DNA of 64,000 bases, taken from positions 124,001-188,000 of the forward strand of contig NZ_CP174607.1 of assembly GCF_045999315.1 (NCBI RefSeq), written 5' to 3'. This DNA comes from Peredibacter sp045999315. Its GTDB lineage: Bacteria > Bdellovibrionota > Bacteriovoracia > Bacteriovoracales > Bacteriovoracaceae. How positions within the stretch are numbered: the stretch's first letter is position 1; every line of letters begins with the position of its first letter. The notes under the pieces are model-generated. The model was given only the letters and a program-made list of their open reading frames with translations. It was not told where the DNA came from and did no database searches. The position numbers were made by a program, and so were the translations under genes. Positions 9,093 through 18,220 of the stretch are shown piece by piece.

Positions 9093-9121
9093 TTCACAAA
9101 AACCGATTTTTCCGCTACACT
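9093..9121 (+). promoter_or_regulatory. Candidate sigma-70-type promoter for the acyl-CoA dehydrogenase/pgi operon
   Basis: TTCACA (9093-9098) and TACACT (9116-9121) are 17 bases apart in the divergent gap, 27 bases ahead of the ATG at 9148. The match to consensus is moderate, so this is a candidate only. Confidence 0.35.
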
Positions 9122-9147
9122 TTGCATCTCTTAAAAGGAAGTTTTAT

Positions 9148-10293
9148 ATGTGGTTTTTCACTCCAGAAGAAAAAGAAATTCAGAAAGTCTGTCGCGACTT
9201 CGCTCGCAATGAATTAGCACCATTCGCTGAAAAGCATGATAACGAAGAAACCTTTAACCTGAAGGCCTTCAAACATATGGGAGACCTGGGTCTTCTTGGT
9301 ATTACTGCAGATCCCGAATACGGTGGAGCTGGCATGGGGGCAACTGCCGCCACGATCGTAATGGAAGAATTTGGTAAGGCCTGCGCAGGTTCTACCCTTT
9401 CTTACCTTGCTCACACTATCCTTTGTGTGAACAATCTTAGCAATAACGGATCAGCTGAACAAAAAGCAAAATATCTTCCGAAGCTTATTTCTGGTGAGCA
9501 CGTCGGTTGCATGGGCATGAGTGAACCTGAATACGGCTCAGATGCTGTTGGTATGCAAACGAAGGCCGTGAAGACTGGCGACTTCTACGAAATCACCGGT
9601 AACAAAATGTGGATAACAAACGCCCAGTACGCTGACATCGTTTATCTCTACACTCGTACTGGTCCCGGGAAGAAAGACCTCACGACTTTCATCGTTGAAA
9701 AAGGCACTCCTGGATTTACGGTCTCAAAAGAAATTCACAAAATGGGAATGCGTTCTTCACCAACTGGTGAGCTTTCATTCCAAAAATGTAAAGTTCCGGC
9801 CGCTAACCGCGTAGGCAACGAAGGTGATTCAACTATTCACATGATGAAAAACCTTGAGATCGAACGTATCACGATTTCTGGTATCTCTCTTGGTATCGCT
9901 CAAGCATGTCTTGATCAGTGTATTAAGTACGCTGGTGAAAGAAAGCAGTTCGGAAAAAATCTCGCTCACTATCAATTGATCCAGAAGATGATCGCAGAAA
10001 TGTACTCAGAGACTGAAGCCATGAGACGCATGCTCTATACAGTTTGTTATGAGTACGATCACGGCAATAAATCAAATACACTTGCTTCCGCAGTCAAACT
10101 TCAACTTCCAAAAATGGCGACGAAGATCGCCCTTGATGCCATTCAACTTCATGGTGGATATGGCTACTCTCGTGAGTTCCCGGTTGAGCGCATGATGAGA
10201 GATAACAAGCTGAACGAAATCGGCGCAGGTACAAATGAAGTGATGATCATGATCATCGCGAAGAACCTTCTTTCAGAAGCGCTAAGAGGATAA
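9148..10293 (+). CDS. Acyl-CoA dehydrogenase, isovaleryl-CoA dehydrogenase-like
   Basis: This FAD enzyme takes two hydrogens from an acyl-CoA and passes them to electron-transfer flavoprotein. The 381 residues show family blocks (GCMGMSEPEYGSDAVGM, KMWITNA, LHGGYGYSREFPVERMMRD). The C-terminal segment reads IGAGTNEVM, lacking the Glu of the usual YEGT motif. A Glu occurs instead in NLEIERITISG (about residue 239), the position used in isovaleryl-CoA dehydrogenase. A branched-chain substrate (leucine catabolism) is therefore likely, though long-chain enzymes share the arrangement. AAGGAAG precedes the ATG. The second dehydrogenase follows after one base. Confidence 0.88.
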   Translation: MWFFTPEEKEIQKVCRDFARNELAPFAEKHDNEETFNLKAFKHMGDLGLLGITADPEYGGAGMGATAATIVMEEFGKACAGSTLSYLAHTILCVNNLSNNGSAEQKAKYLPKLISGEHVGCMGMSEPEYGSDAVGMQTKAVKTGDFYEITGNKMWITNAQYADIVYLYTRTGPGKKDLTTFIVEKGTPGFTVSKEIHKMGMRSSPTGELSFQKCKVPAANRVGNEGDSTIHMMKNLEIERITISGISLGIAQACLDQCIKYAGERKQFGKNLAHYQLIQKMIAEMYSETEAMRRMLYTVCYEYDHGNKSNTLASAVKLQLPKMATKIALDAIQLHGGYGYSREFPVERMMRDNKLNEIGAGTNEVMIMIIAKNLLSEALRG

Positions 10294-10294
10294 G

Positions 10295-11434
10295 ATGAAC
10301 GAATTTCAACGTGAGTTAACTTCAAGTCTAGAAAAGTTTTGCCAGGACAACATCGAACCTCATATGGAGCATGACGATCATGAGGGTAAGTTCCGTATGG
10401 AAATCTTCCGTGGCCTTGGTGAATATGGTGTTACCGGTGTAACACTTCCAGAGGAATTCGGCGGCGCTGGTCTTTCTTATCAGGACTATGCTTACGTTCT
10501 TGAAACGATCGCTAAGTACTCAGTGCCATACGCTGTAACAGTTTCTGTTTCAAGCATGGTGCAATCAATCCTTCTAAACTTTGGTAATGCTGAACAAAAG
10601 AAAAAATATCTTCCTGCACTGACTTCTGGTGAAGAGATCGGAGCTTTTGCTCTTTCTGAATCTCACTCTGGTTCAGATGCGGCCAACATGAAAACCACAG
10701 CGAAAAAAGTAGATGGCGGTTACATGCTTAACGGCACGAAGATGTGGATCACATCTGGTGGTATCGCCAAAACATATATCGTGATGGCGAGAACTGGGGG
10801 TGAAGGTGCTAAAGGTGTTTCTGCTTTCATCGTTCGCGATGGCGATAAAGGTTTCTCTTTCGGAAAAGCAGAAAAGAAAATGGGTTGGAAAACTTCTCCG
10901 ACTCGCGAGTTAGTTTTCGAAAACTGTTTTGTTCCTCAAGAGAATCTTCTTCTTGAAGAAGGAAAAGGTTTCAATGTTGCGATGGGTGGGCTTGACCGAG
11001 GGCGTGTAGCAATTGGCGCCATTGGTGTAGGCTGTGCTCAGCGTGCGCTCGATGAATCAATTAAGTACTCTCTTACGCGTCAACAATTCAAGCAGGCCAT
11101 TTTCGATTTTCAGGGACTCCAGTTCATGTTATCTGATATGGCAACGGAGACTGAGGCCTCTCGTCTCATGGTTCATTCTGCGGCACTTTCACTTGATTCC
11201 GGTACACCGAACTCAAAGCTTTGCTCAATGGCCAAATTGAAAGCAACTGATACGGCCATGAAAGTAACGACTGATGCAGTTCAAGTTCTTGGTGGTGTCG
11301 GTTATACATCTGAATATCCGGTTGAAAGATTCATGAGAGATGCGAAGGTTCTTCAGATCGTTGAGGGCACCAATCAAATTCAACGTGTGGTCATCGCCCG
11401 CCACCTCAAAAAAGAGTACGAACAACATGCTTAA
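10295..11434 (+). CDS. Acyl-CoA dehydrogenase, short-chain type
   Basis: This second, 379-residue acyl-CoA dehydrogenase starts one base after the stop of the first (TAAGATG). Its C-terminal IVEGTNQIQR carries the catalytic Glu in the position used by short- and medium-chain enzymes, unlike its neighbour. The pair may therefore handle different acyl chains or form a mixed enzyme. FAD-binding blocks GAFALSESHSGSDAANM and KMWITSGG are intact, as is the QVLGGVGYTSEYPVERFMRD block. The stop overlaps the start of pgi by eight bases. Confidence 0.9.
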   Translation: MNEFQRELTSSLEKFCQDNIEPHMEHDDHEGKFRMEIFRGLGEYGVTGVTLPEEFGGAGLSYQDYAYVLETIAKYSVPYAVTVSVSSMVQSILLNFGNAEQKKKYLPALTSGEEIGAFALSESHSGSDAANMKTTAKKVDGGYMLNGTKMWITSGGIAKTYIVMARTGGEGAKGVSAFIVRDGDKGFSFGKAEKKMGWKTSPTRELVFENCFVPQENLLLEEGKGFNVAMGGLDRGRVAIGAIGVGCAQRALDESIKYSLTRQQFKQAIFDFQGLQFMLSDMATETEASRLMVHSAALSLDSGTPNSKLCSMAKLKATDTAMKVTTDAVQVLGGVGYTSEYPVERFMRDAKVLQIVEGTNQIQRVVIARHLKKEYEQHA

Positions 11435-12662
11435 TTGGAAACTTCGATCAAGTCACAAGGCAAAAGTTAACTCTCCTGAGCTTGAGAAAGCGATGTCTTC
11501 TTACTTGAAGACACTTGCCTCGCCTGAGATTGGCTTTTTCGGACTTCCAAATAGAAAAGACCTGGTTGAGGAATCACAAAAAGTCTTTAATCAGTTCAAA
11601 AACAAAAAATATTTCGTTCATGTCGGGATCGGAGGTAGTGCTCTTGGTCCTGAAATGCTTCTTTCTTCTTTAGGCAATGGAAGTGGTGTTCAATTTGTTT
11701 TCATCAACAACATTGACCCAGATGATATGTGCCGTAAGCTTGATAAGGTCGATCTTAAAGAAGCACTTATCTATGTTGTTTCAAAATCAGGCACAACCGC
11801 TGAGACAGTGGCGGCCATGGCGATTTTAATGAACGCTCTAAAAGACGCGGGCATTAAAGAGAATCAATACAAAGACCACTTTGTGTTCTGTACTGATCCA
11901 GTGAAGGGTGAACTTCGCAGACTCAGCAAAGAATGGAATGTTGCCACACTGGAAATTCCATCAAACGTTGGTGGACGTTATTCAGTTCTAACTCCGGTTG
12001 GTCTTCTCCCTGCCCTCTTCTCGGGCATTAATATTCAAGACATTCTTGAAGGTGCAGAAGACATTCAAAGACATCTATCAGATCCAAAAATCGGAGCTTC
12101 TTTTTTTGAACTCGCTCAGTGGCTAAAAGAGCTTCACGATCAAGGCATCAATCAAACTGTGCTAATGCCTTACTCGTCTCTTCTTAAAGACTTCTCAGCG
12201 TGGTTTGTCCAACTTTGGGCCGAAAGCCTAGGAAAAAGCGGAAAGGGCCTAACTCCCATTCCGGCCTACGGGGCCACTGACCAGCACTCTCAAATGCAAC
12301 TATTTATGGAAGGACCAAATGATAAGGTTCTCATGCTTATTGAGGTCGAGAAATTCCATAATGACTACTCTCTAAAAAATTCATTGAGCGGCGAGGCCTT
12401 TAAAAATCTGGCCCCTTTTAAGCTTTCTGACCTTATGAAGGCCGAGTTTGAGGGGACCCTAACTGCCCTTCAAGAGAATGGCCGCCATGTGGTTCACCTG
12501 CAGATTCCAAGTCTTCAGGAAGAGTATGTGGGCCAACTCATTCTATTTGCTGAATGCCTGACAGTAATGGTTGGAGAACTTATTAAAGTTGATCCATTTA
12601 ACCAGCCGGGAGTAGAAGCTGGAAAAAAATACGCGAATGCCTGGTTAAAAAACCACCAGTAA
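11427..12662 (+). CDS. pgi: Glucose-6-phosphate isomerase
   Basis: Pgi interconverts glucose-6-phosphate and fructose-6-phosphate. The start is the ATG at 11427, overlapping the end of the acyl-CoA dehydrogenase (ATGCTTAA); a longer frame from 11340 would lie wholly inside that gene. The 411-residue protein has the sugar-isomerase (SIS) phosphate loops VGIGGSALGPEML and VVSKSGTTAETVAAM, SNVGGRYSVLTPVG, and the GATDQHSQMQLFMEGP block with the catalytic His. It is shorter than E. coli Pgi (about 550) and matches the compact form of Gram-positives and other bacteria. Its place behind acyl-CoA dehydrogenases suggests co-expression with gluconeogenesis from fatty or amino acids. Confidence 0.92.
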   Translation: MLNWKLRSSHKAKVNSPELEKAMSSYLKTLASPEIGFFGLPNRKDLVEESQKVFNQFKNKKYFVHVGIGGSALGPEMLLSSLGNGSGVQFVFINNIDPDDMCRKLDKVDLKEALIYVVSKSGTTAETVAAMAILMNALKDAGIKENQYKDHFVFCTDPVKGELRRLSKEWNVATLEIPSNVGGRYSVLTPVGLLPALFSGINIQDILEGAEDIQRHLSDPKIGASFFELAQWLKELHDQGINQTVLMPYSSLLKDFSAWFVQLWAESLGKSGKGLTPIPAYGATDQHSQMQLFMEGPNDKVLMLIEVEKFHNDYSLKNSLSGEAFKNLAPFKLSDLMKAEFEGTLTALQENGRHVVHLQIPSLQEEYVGQLILFAECLTVMVGELIKVDPFNQPGVEAGKKYANAWLKNHQ

Positions 12663-12687
12663 TTGCCGATAAGCCACTTGCCGCGTC

Positions 12688-12716
12688 TTGAAGAAAATTT
12701 AAGGCGGGCCTAAAAT
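12688..12716 (+). promoter_or_regulatory. Candidate sigma-70-type promoter for the dgcB-like/mutL/miaA operon
   Basis: TTGAAG (12688-12693), a 17-base spacer and TAAAAT (12711-12716) lie between the pgi stop and the ATG at 12754. A transcript would start near 12723 and carry a short leader with GGAGAAG as ribosome site. Confidence 0.5.
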
Positions 12717-12753
12717 AGTGGGATACTAAATTGTTGGAATTTCTGGAGAAGAC

Positions 12754-13665
12754 ATGAGCGATGATAAAAACGCCACCGTCGTCATTACCGATATTAGAAA
12801 GGCACTTTCTTCATTAGAGGAAGAGGCCAAGCAGAAACCTGCTTGCCTACTAGTAGTTGGTGGCGAACTTAACGGTTCAATTTTCAATTTAAATCTTGGC
12901 GAAACAACTGTTGGCCGTAATCCAGATTGTACCATCTCACTTGATTTCCATGGTGTTTCTCGTCGTCATTTTACGATTGAAGTTACTGATTCTGAGGTCA
13001 CACTTAATGACCTCGGCTCTGCTAACGGAACATATCTGAACAATCAAAAGTTAACGACTCCTACTGTGCTTAAGCGCGGAGACGTGATTAAGATCGGTGC
13101 AATCGCCATGAAGTTTCTTCCGAAGGGCGATCCTGAGCGTCTGACGTACGATAAGCTTTTAGAAGAGGCCCACACTGATGGTCTCACTAAGTGCTACAAT
13201 AAAACTTTCTTCAATAATCAACTCGAACTCGAAGTAAAAAAATGTAAAGTGACTGGGAAACCACTCTCTTTAATCATCTTTGACCTCGATCACTTCAAGA
13301 AACTAAACGATAACTACGGTCACGACGCCGGTGACTACGTGCTAAAAGAAAAAGCACGTCTAATTCGTGAAAATGGTATCCGCCAGGGCGATATTTTCGC
13401 TCGCTATGGTGGTGAAGAATTTTGTATTCTTCTACCTAATACCAACCTAAAACAAGGTTTCGAAATCGCTGAACGACTTCGTAAACTGGTTGAGAAACAC
13501 GAATTCATCTACGATGGTAAACGTCTTCCGGTAACTGCTTCAATTGGTGTCGCAGATTATCGTCAGGGAGTTGAAAACGGGACTGATCTCTTTAAGCGTG
13601 CAGACTCATCCGTTTATAAATCGAAAGAAGGCGGAAGGAACCAAGTTAACTTCTATAAGGCATAG
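12754..13665 (+). CDS. dgcB: FHA-GGDEF diguanylate cyclase, DgcB-like
   Basis: The protein makes cyclic di-GMP from two GTP. Residues about 30-115 form an FHA phosphothreonine-binding domain (VGRNPDC, GVSRRHF, SANGTYLN). Residues about 140-303 form the GGDEF domain with active-site GGEEF (219-223) and a product-inhibition site RQGD five residues before it. This is the layout of DgcB (Bd0742) of Bdellovibrio bacteriovorus, which is needed for prey invasion and whose FHA domain senses a phosphothreonine in its own N-terminal tail. Here too a short tail with Thr8 (DDKNATVVI) precedes the FHA domain. The symbol is given by architecture; orthology is an inference. mutL follows directly (TAGATG). 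Confidence 0.85.
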   Translation: MSDDKNATVVITDIRKALSSLEEEAKQKPACLLVVGGELNGSIFNLNLGETTVGRNPDCTISLDFHGVSRRHFTIEVTDSEVTLNDLGSANGTYLNNQKLTTPTVLKRGDVIKIGAIAMKFLPKGDPERLTYDKLLEEAHTDGLTKCYNKTFFNNQLELEVKKCKVTGKPLSLIIFDLDHFKKLNDNYGHDAGDYVLKEKARLIRENGIRQGDIFARYGGEEFCILLPNTNLKQGFEIAERLRKLVEKHEFIYDGKRLPVTASIGVADYRQGVENGTDLFKRADSSVYKSKEGGRNQVNFYKA

Positions 13666-15276
13666 ATGGTTTCTGTTCCCCCGAAGATTGATCTACTTCC
13701 AGAACATCTCATTGATCAGATTAAGGCCGGAGAAGTCATTGAACGTCCCGGTAATTTGATTAAAGAGATTCTGGAAAACGCAGTTGATGCCGGTTCCACT
13801 AAGATTGAACTATCCCTAAAAAATAACGGTCTTGATTTAATCTCATTGAAAGACAACGGTCACGGAATGCGAAAGGACGATCTACCACTCGCCTTCTCTC
13901 GTCACGCGACTTCCAAGATCTCGCGTTTTGAAGATCTCTATAAGCTCCGCTCATTCGGGTTCCGCGGTGAGGCCTTGGCCTCGATTGCGGCGATCTCAAA
14001 GCTTCACTGTATTTCACAAACCAGAGAAAGTAAGACCGCCTCGGAAATTAAAATCGAAGGTGGCCTGACTCTTTACCATGGTGAAAGACAAACTGGTTCA
14101 GGGACACATGGAACTGAACTTCAGATTCAGGACCTGTTCTTCAATACTCCGGCCCGTCTGAAATTTATCCAGTCTCAGCAGGCAGAAAAGACCTTCATTC
14201 GTAAAATCATTTTTGCTTTTATTCTTTCTCGCCCCGAGATTGAATTCCAAATTAAATTTGATGACGCTGACAAAGACATTTACCCAGCAAGAGAATCTCT
14301 TCGTGAAAGAATCGAAGATGTTTTTCCGAAGGCAAAGGAAACGATTCTTCATTCAGAACGTTTCTATGAAAATAATGAACTGACATTGTTTTTAATCCCC
14401 GGCTCTTTTAAGGCCCCGGTCAAGCTGCAGAACATATTCATCAATGGCCGCTACATTCTAGACAAACAACTTCATCGCGTTTTAAGTAATGCCCTTGATG
14501 CGACCTTTGGTGGAGATGATTTCCACTATGTGGCCTATTTTCATCTGCCGCCTGATACTATTGATGTAAACGTTCATCCGAATAAGACCGTCATTAAGTG
14601 TCTTGAAATCTCCAAGATGATCTCCCTTCTCACCTCAACGGTTAAAGAGCTGGGATCAAAACGTCCGGTGAGGGAATCTCAAATTCCGGTTGAGGCGATG
14701 CCAATGCCGCAAGCGCCGACTTTCTTCGAAGGATTTCAGGAAGCTCCAACGCTTCAACAAGAGAGACATCAATATAATATGGAGGGACTTTTCTCTCCTC
14801 ACCGCTTACCAGTAGCAACTGAAGCAGATCTTATCTGGATCAATCAGTTCTTCTTAAAGCGCGTGGAAAATATCTGGATGGGAGTTTCGGCCCCTAAATT
14901 AGTTGAACTCTTCACTAAAAAGAAACTCGAATTCCCGGCCCTTACTATTCCCCTTTTAGTAAGCGAACCTTTTCCTGCTAAAAATGTAAGTAAAGAGGTC
15001 CTCCATGTTCTACAGCAAGGTGGAATGGAGATTGAATACCTCGGAGCTGACACTCTGGTTTTAAGAGGTATTCCTGAATGGATGAATGGTTTTCCTTTAA
15101 AGGGAATTGTTTCCCTACTCCTTCATCAGAAAAACTTTTCTGAGCTTGAGATCATTCCGGAAGAATGGTCGCAGACCACATGGGAAGAGATGCTTCTTTT
15201 TTTCCCGATAGATGAACTCATCAGTAAAAAAATCGTGGTGGACCTTGCTGCCCTTTTACGGGAAAAACTCAAATGA
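13666..15276 (+). CDS. mutL: DNA mismatch repair protein MutL
   Basis: MutL couples mismatch recognition by MutS to strand removal. The N-terminal GHKL ATPase motifs are clear: KEILENAVDAGSTKIEL, DNGHGM, SFGFRGEALASIAAISKL and GTHGTELQIQDLFFNTPARLKF region. The transducer ends near residue 330. After a variable linker comes a short C-terminal dimerisation domain. I see no DQHAxxE(x)4E endonuclease motif, so this looks like the type without nicking activity, as in E. coli. At 536 residues it is on the short side. It begins at the base after the cyclase stop and overlaps miaA by ATGA. Confidence 0.93.
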   Translation: MVSVPPKIDLLPEHLIDQIKAGEVIERPGNLIKEILENAVDAGSTKIELSLKNNGLDLISLKDNGHGMRKDDLPLAFSRHATSKISRFEDLYKLRSFGFRGEALASIAAISKLHCISQTRESKTASEIKIEGGLTLYHGERQTGSGTHGTELQIQDLFFNTPARLKFIQSQQAEKTFIRKIIFAFILSRPEIEFQIKFDDADKDIYPARESLRERIEDVFPKAKETILHSERFYENNELTLFLIPGSFKAPVKLQNIFINGRYILDKQLHRVLSNALDATFGGDDFHYVAYFHLPPDTIDVNVHPNKTVIKCLEISKMISLLTSTVKELGSKRPVRESQIPVEAMPMPQAPTFFEGFQEAPTLQQERHQYNMEGLFSPHRLPVATEADLIWINQFFLKRVENIWMGVSAPKLVELFTKKKLEFPALTIPLLVSEPFPAKNVSKEVLHVLQQGGMEIEYLGADTLVLRGIPEWMNGFPLKGIVSLLLHQKNFSELEIIPEEWSQTTWEEMLLFFPIDELISKKIVVDLAALLREKLK

Positions 15277-16217
15277 AGGTCATTGTTATCTCCGGGCCCA
15301 CTGCCTCAGGGAAAACTGATCTCGCCGTTGAACTCGCAACCAAATTTGGTGGAGAGGTGGTGAACTTTGATTCACTTCTTCTCTATAAAGAAATCGAGAT
15401 CGGAACCGCCAAGCCCACTCTTGAAGAACAGAGGGCCATACCCCATCACATGTTGAATGTTCGTAGTATTTCCAATCCTATGAATGCCGCCGACTACGCT
15501 CGTGAGGCCCTACCCATTATTGAAAAGCTACTGAATGAAAATAAACTCGTTTATCTTGTGGGTGGCAGTGGCTTTTATCTTCAGGCACTTTTAAAAGGCA
15601 TGTACGACTCTCCCACGACTCCTAAAGAAATCACGAAACGCTCTGACGAACTTTATGAGAAGGAAGGAATTGCGCCTTTCCTTGCAATTTTAAAGGAACA
15701 GGATCGCAAGAGTTTTGAACGTTATCACGAGAACGATCACTATCGTGTGCGCCGAGCGGTTGAACACCTTTGGACCACTGGCTCTCCTATGTCAGAGGCC
15801 CGTGAAGAAAAAGACGATTCAAATGAGAAGATGGACAAACCCACCATTCATAACTGGGACCTTCTTCATATTTATCTCGATCTCCCCAAAGAAGAACATT
15901 TAAAAATCATCGAGAAACGTACAGATCGAATGCTCGCAACTGGTCTTATTGAAGAAGTAAAAGGTCTTTTAGACCAAGGCTTCACTGGTTTGGAAAAGCC
16001 CCTTCAAAGTATTGGCTACAAGGAAACGCTGGATTTCATCTTCGGTGTTTATAAGTCTCTTTCAGAATGTCGTGAGCGGATTGTGATTTCGACCAGACAA
16101 CTGGCGAAATCTCAGAGAACTTGGTTTAAGCGGGATTCTTTCAAAAGAACATTTCACCCACTTGAAGAAAGATCAGAGATCTTTCTTCAAGTAGAGAAAT
16201 TTATCAGAGGCAATTAA
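15273..16217 (+). CDS. miaA: tRNA dimethylallyltransferase MiaA
   Basis: MiaA adds the dimethylallyl group to N6 of A37 in tRNAs that read UNN codons. The 314-residue protein has the P-loop GPTASGKT, the DSLLLYKEIEIGTAKPT block (usual DSxQvYrgmdIGTAKP), VGGSGFYLQALLKG and QSIGYKE. It overlaps mutL by four bases (ATGA); the mutL-miaA order is common in bacteria. Its stop codon shares bases with the stop of the convergent peroxidase gene (TTAA at 16214-16217). Confidence 0.95.
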   Translation: MKVIVISGPTASGKTDLAVELATKFGGEVVNFDSLLLYKEIEIGTAKPTLEEQRAIPHHMLNVRSISNPMNAADYAREALPIIEKLLNENKLVYLVGGSGFYLQALLKGMYDSPTTPKEITKRSDELYEKEGIAPFLAILKEQDRKSFERYHENDHYRVRRAVEHLWTTGSPMSEAREEKDDSNEKMDKPTIHNWDLLHIYLDLPKEEHLKIIEKRTDRMLATGLIEEVKGLLDQGFTGLEKPLQSIGYKETLDFIFGVYKSLSECRERIVISTRQLAKSQRTWFKRDSFKRTFHPLEERSEIFLQVEKFIRGN

Positions 16218-17245
16218 GGATCTGGAGTAAGCGTAGTTCCTAGAGTGTGCGGAAGGATCGGCATCGTCTGTCTAGGGATCTCACCAGTAAGAGCGTGCAT
16301 GAACGCTACGATGTCAGCAGTCTGAGCATCAGTTAGATCCATATCAAGCTGAGTTTTGGCCATTACGCGAACTGCTTCATCAAGAGTCTGAACTTTACCA
16401 TTGTGGAAATACGGAGCTGTAAGAGCAATGTTTCTCCAAGTTGGTACACGCCAGTGGTTCTTATCTTCGGCCTTCTTAGTTACTTCATAGCGACCAAGAT
16501 CAGCAGTTAGATCATATTGTTTGTCGTATTTTGAACCAGGGATCTGAGGGAATGGTTGGTAGTTACCTTCACCCATTTTCAGACCGTCACCAGCAAAGTT
16601 CACACCTGTGTGACAAGAAGTACAACCAATTTCGTCCACAAGTTTCATCCCGCGGATTTGTTGGGCCGTCATCGCCTTCTTGTTCCCTTTCATATATTTA
16701 TCGAAAGGGGAATTTGGAGTGATAAGAGTTCTCTCGTAAGAAGCAATCGCCTTCGCAACGTTGTCGATGTTGATTTCTTTATCTTTCGGGAAAACTTTTT
16801 TGAAAGCTTCCACGTATCCAGGGATCTGTTTAATACGTGAGATCACGATATCGTGATTATCCATACCCATCTCAACTGGATTCGTCATAGGGCCCTTCGC
16901 CTGACCTTCTAGAGAGGCCTCGCGACCGTCCCAGAATTGAACTGTATGATAAGCTGAGTTCCAAACTGTAGGAGAGCCACGGCCACCACGTTTGCCATGG
17001 ATACCAGCACCAACTGGACGTCCATCAGCACCGTGAGACATAACGTTGTGACATGAGTTACAAGAGATTGAGCCGTCAGCTGAGATTCGAGGATCGAAAT
17101 AAAGCTGTTTCCCTAGTTCAATCTTCGCCGGAGTCTGCGGGTTATCCACAGGAATCGGAGGAGTTGGAGGAAGTGCTTTGAATTCTGCCCAGGCGTTTAG
17201 AGAGGCCACGGCCATAAGGGCCATAAAGCTTTTTCTTAGGTGCAT
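16214..17245 (-). CDS. Di-haem cytochrome c peroxidase family protein
   Basis: The family (CcpA/MauG) reduces hydrogen peroxide to water in the periplasm using electrons from small cytochromes. The protein has a signal peptide (cleavage near ASLNAWA) and two c-type haem sites, CNSCH and CTSCH. It also has the blocks LGKQLYFDPRIS, GRGSPTVWNSAY and WRVPTWRNIALTAPYFHNG. Length (343) matches bacterial CCPs. It is a single gene, divergent from ppsR. Peroxide defence during entry into prey is a plausible but unproven role. Confidence 0.9.
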   Translation of the reverse strand: MHLRKSFMALMAVASLNAWAEFKALPPTPPIPVDNPQTPAKIELGKQLYFDPRISADGSISCNSCHNVMSHGADGRPVGAGIHGKRGGRGSPTVWNSAYHTVQFWDGREASLEGQAKGPMTNPVEMGMDNHDIVISRIKQIPGYVEAFKKVFPKDKEINIDNVAKAIASYERTLITPNSPFDKYMKGNKKAMTAQQIRGMKLVDEIGCTSCHTGVNFAGDGLKMGEGNYQPFPQIPGSKYDKQYDLTADLGRYEVTKKAEDKNHWRVPTWRNIALTAPYFHNGKVQTLDEAVRVMAKTQLDMDLTDAQTADIVAFMHALTGEIPRQTMPILPHTLGTTLTPDP

Positions 17246-17301
17246 TTGAGTTCCCTGTTATAGTAAAATTGTACTGTCTATTTTAACCCGTTTTAAAAAT
17301 A

Positions 17302-17327
17302 GGGCCAATAATGTTTTACTATGGCCC
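17302..17327. promoter_or_regulatory. Inverted repeat between ccp and ppsR
   Basis: GGGCCA (17302-17307) and TGGCCC (17322-17327) form a 6-base dyad with a 14-base centre in the 96-base divergent gap, 14 bases ahead of ppsR. It could be an operator or a leader hairpin; no regulator is assigned. Confidence 0.25.
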
Positions 17328-17341
17328 AATAGATAAAAACT

Positions 17342-18220
17342 ATGATGCAGATCAATGATAAGTTAAAAGTTATTGTTATTTCCGATGGTACTGGAGAAAC
17401 AGCTTCGGCCATTACCCGAGCGGCGATGACTCAGTTCCAGGATAAAGAAATCTTCTTCACTCGTTATAAGAATATTCGAACTCGCGAACAGATCGATGCC
17501 ATCTTCCAGGAAGCTGCCATTCATCACGATATTGTGGTTTATACAATTGTTTCCGTCGAACTACGTGCCTATATCGCCGAACTTTCAAAACGCGATCACG
17601 TGCGATCGGTTGACGTTATGGGGCCACTTCTAACGACCTTCTCTAACTTCTTTGAGGCCGAACCTAATTATCAGCCGGGCCTCCTTCACGCTGTTAATGA
17701 TCAGTACTTTAAACGTGTTGCCGCCATTGAATTTACTCTCAATCACGATGATGGAAGAAACATTAACTCTCTTGAAGAAGCAGAGGTGGTTTTAGTCGGG
17801 ATTTCTCGTACCTCAAAAACTCCACTCTCGATGTACCTTTCACTAGAAGGAATTAAAACCGTTAACGTACCAATCGTGATGGGTGTTCCTCTTCCAGAGA
17901 AACTGTTCCAAGTTGACCAGAGGAAAATCTTCGGTCTTACTATTGATCCAGACGCTCTTTTCCAGATTCGTAAAAATCGCCTAAGCCGACTTGGTCTATC
18001 CAATGACGAAGGTGACTACGCCGATATCTCTAAGGTCGTTGAAGAAATTGAATGGGCCAATCGGATTTTCTCTGAAAACAAACGCTGGCCGGTATTCAAC
18101 GTAACTGGAAAGGCCCTGGAAGAAACGGCCGCAGAAATCATCAAGCTTCTCAATATGAGAAAGGTGAATCGTTTCAAGCAATCGAAGCGTTTTGAAGAGA
18201 CTAAGAAGCCGGAAGAGTAA
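17342..18220 (+). CDS. ppsR: Pyruvate, phosphate dikinase regulatory protein (PSRP/DUF299 family)
   Basis: Proteins of this family are ADP-dependent kinases and Pi-dependent phosphorylases that switch PEP synthase or pyruvate phosphate dikinase off and on. The 292-residue protein has the N-terminal VIVISDGTGETASAI, the P-loop GISRTSKTPLSMYL, and KRWPVFNVTGKALEETAAEI near the end, all typical. The target enzyme is not in this window. Two adjacent ATGs (17342, 17345) are both possible starts and neither has a clear ribosome site. The gene meets the kinase gene end to end. Confidence 0.9.
   Translation: MMQINDKLKVIVISDGTGETASAITRAAMTQFQDKEIFFTRYKNIRTREQIDAIFQEAAIHHDIVVYTIVSVELRAYIAELSKRDHVRSVDVMGPLLTTFSNFFEAEPNYQPGLLHAVNDQYFKRVAAIEFTLNHDDGRNINSLEEAEVVLVGISRTSKTPLSMYLSLEGIKTVNVPIVMGVPLPEKLFQVDQRKIFGLTIDPDALFQIRKNRLSRLGLSNDEGDYADISKVVEEIEWANRIFSENKRWPVFNVTGKALEETAAEIIKLLNMRKVNRFKQSKRFEETKKPEE

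Noticed and set aside
11340..11426. A longer pgi starting at 11340
   Set aside because: The extra codons lie wholly inside the acyl-CoA dehydrogenase gene in another frame and have no homology to Pgi; the ATG at 11427 fits the family start.
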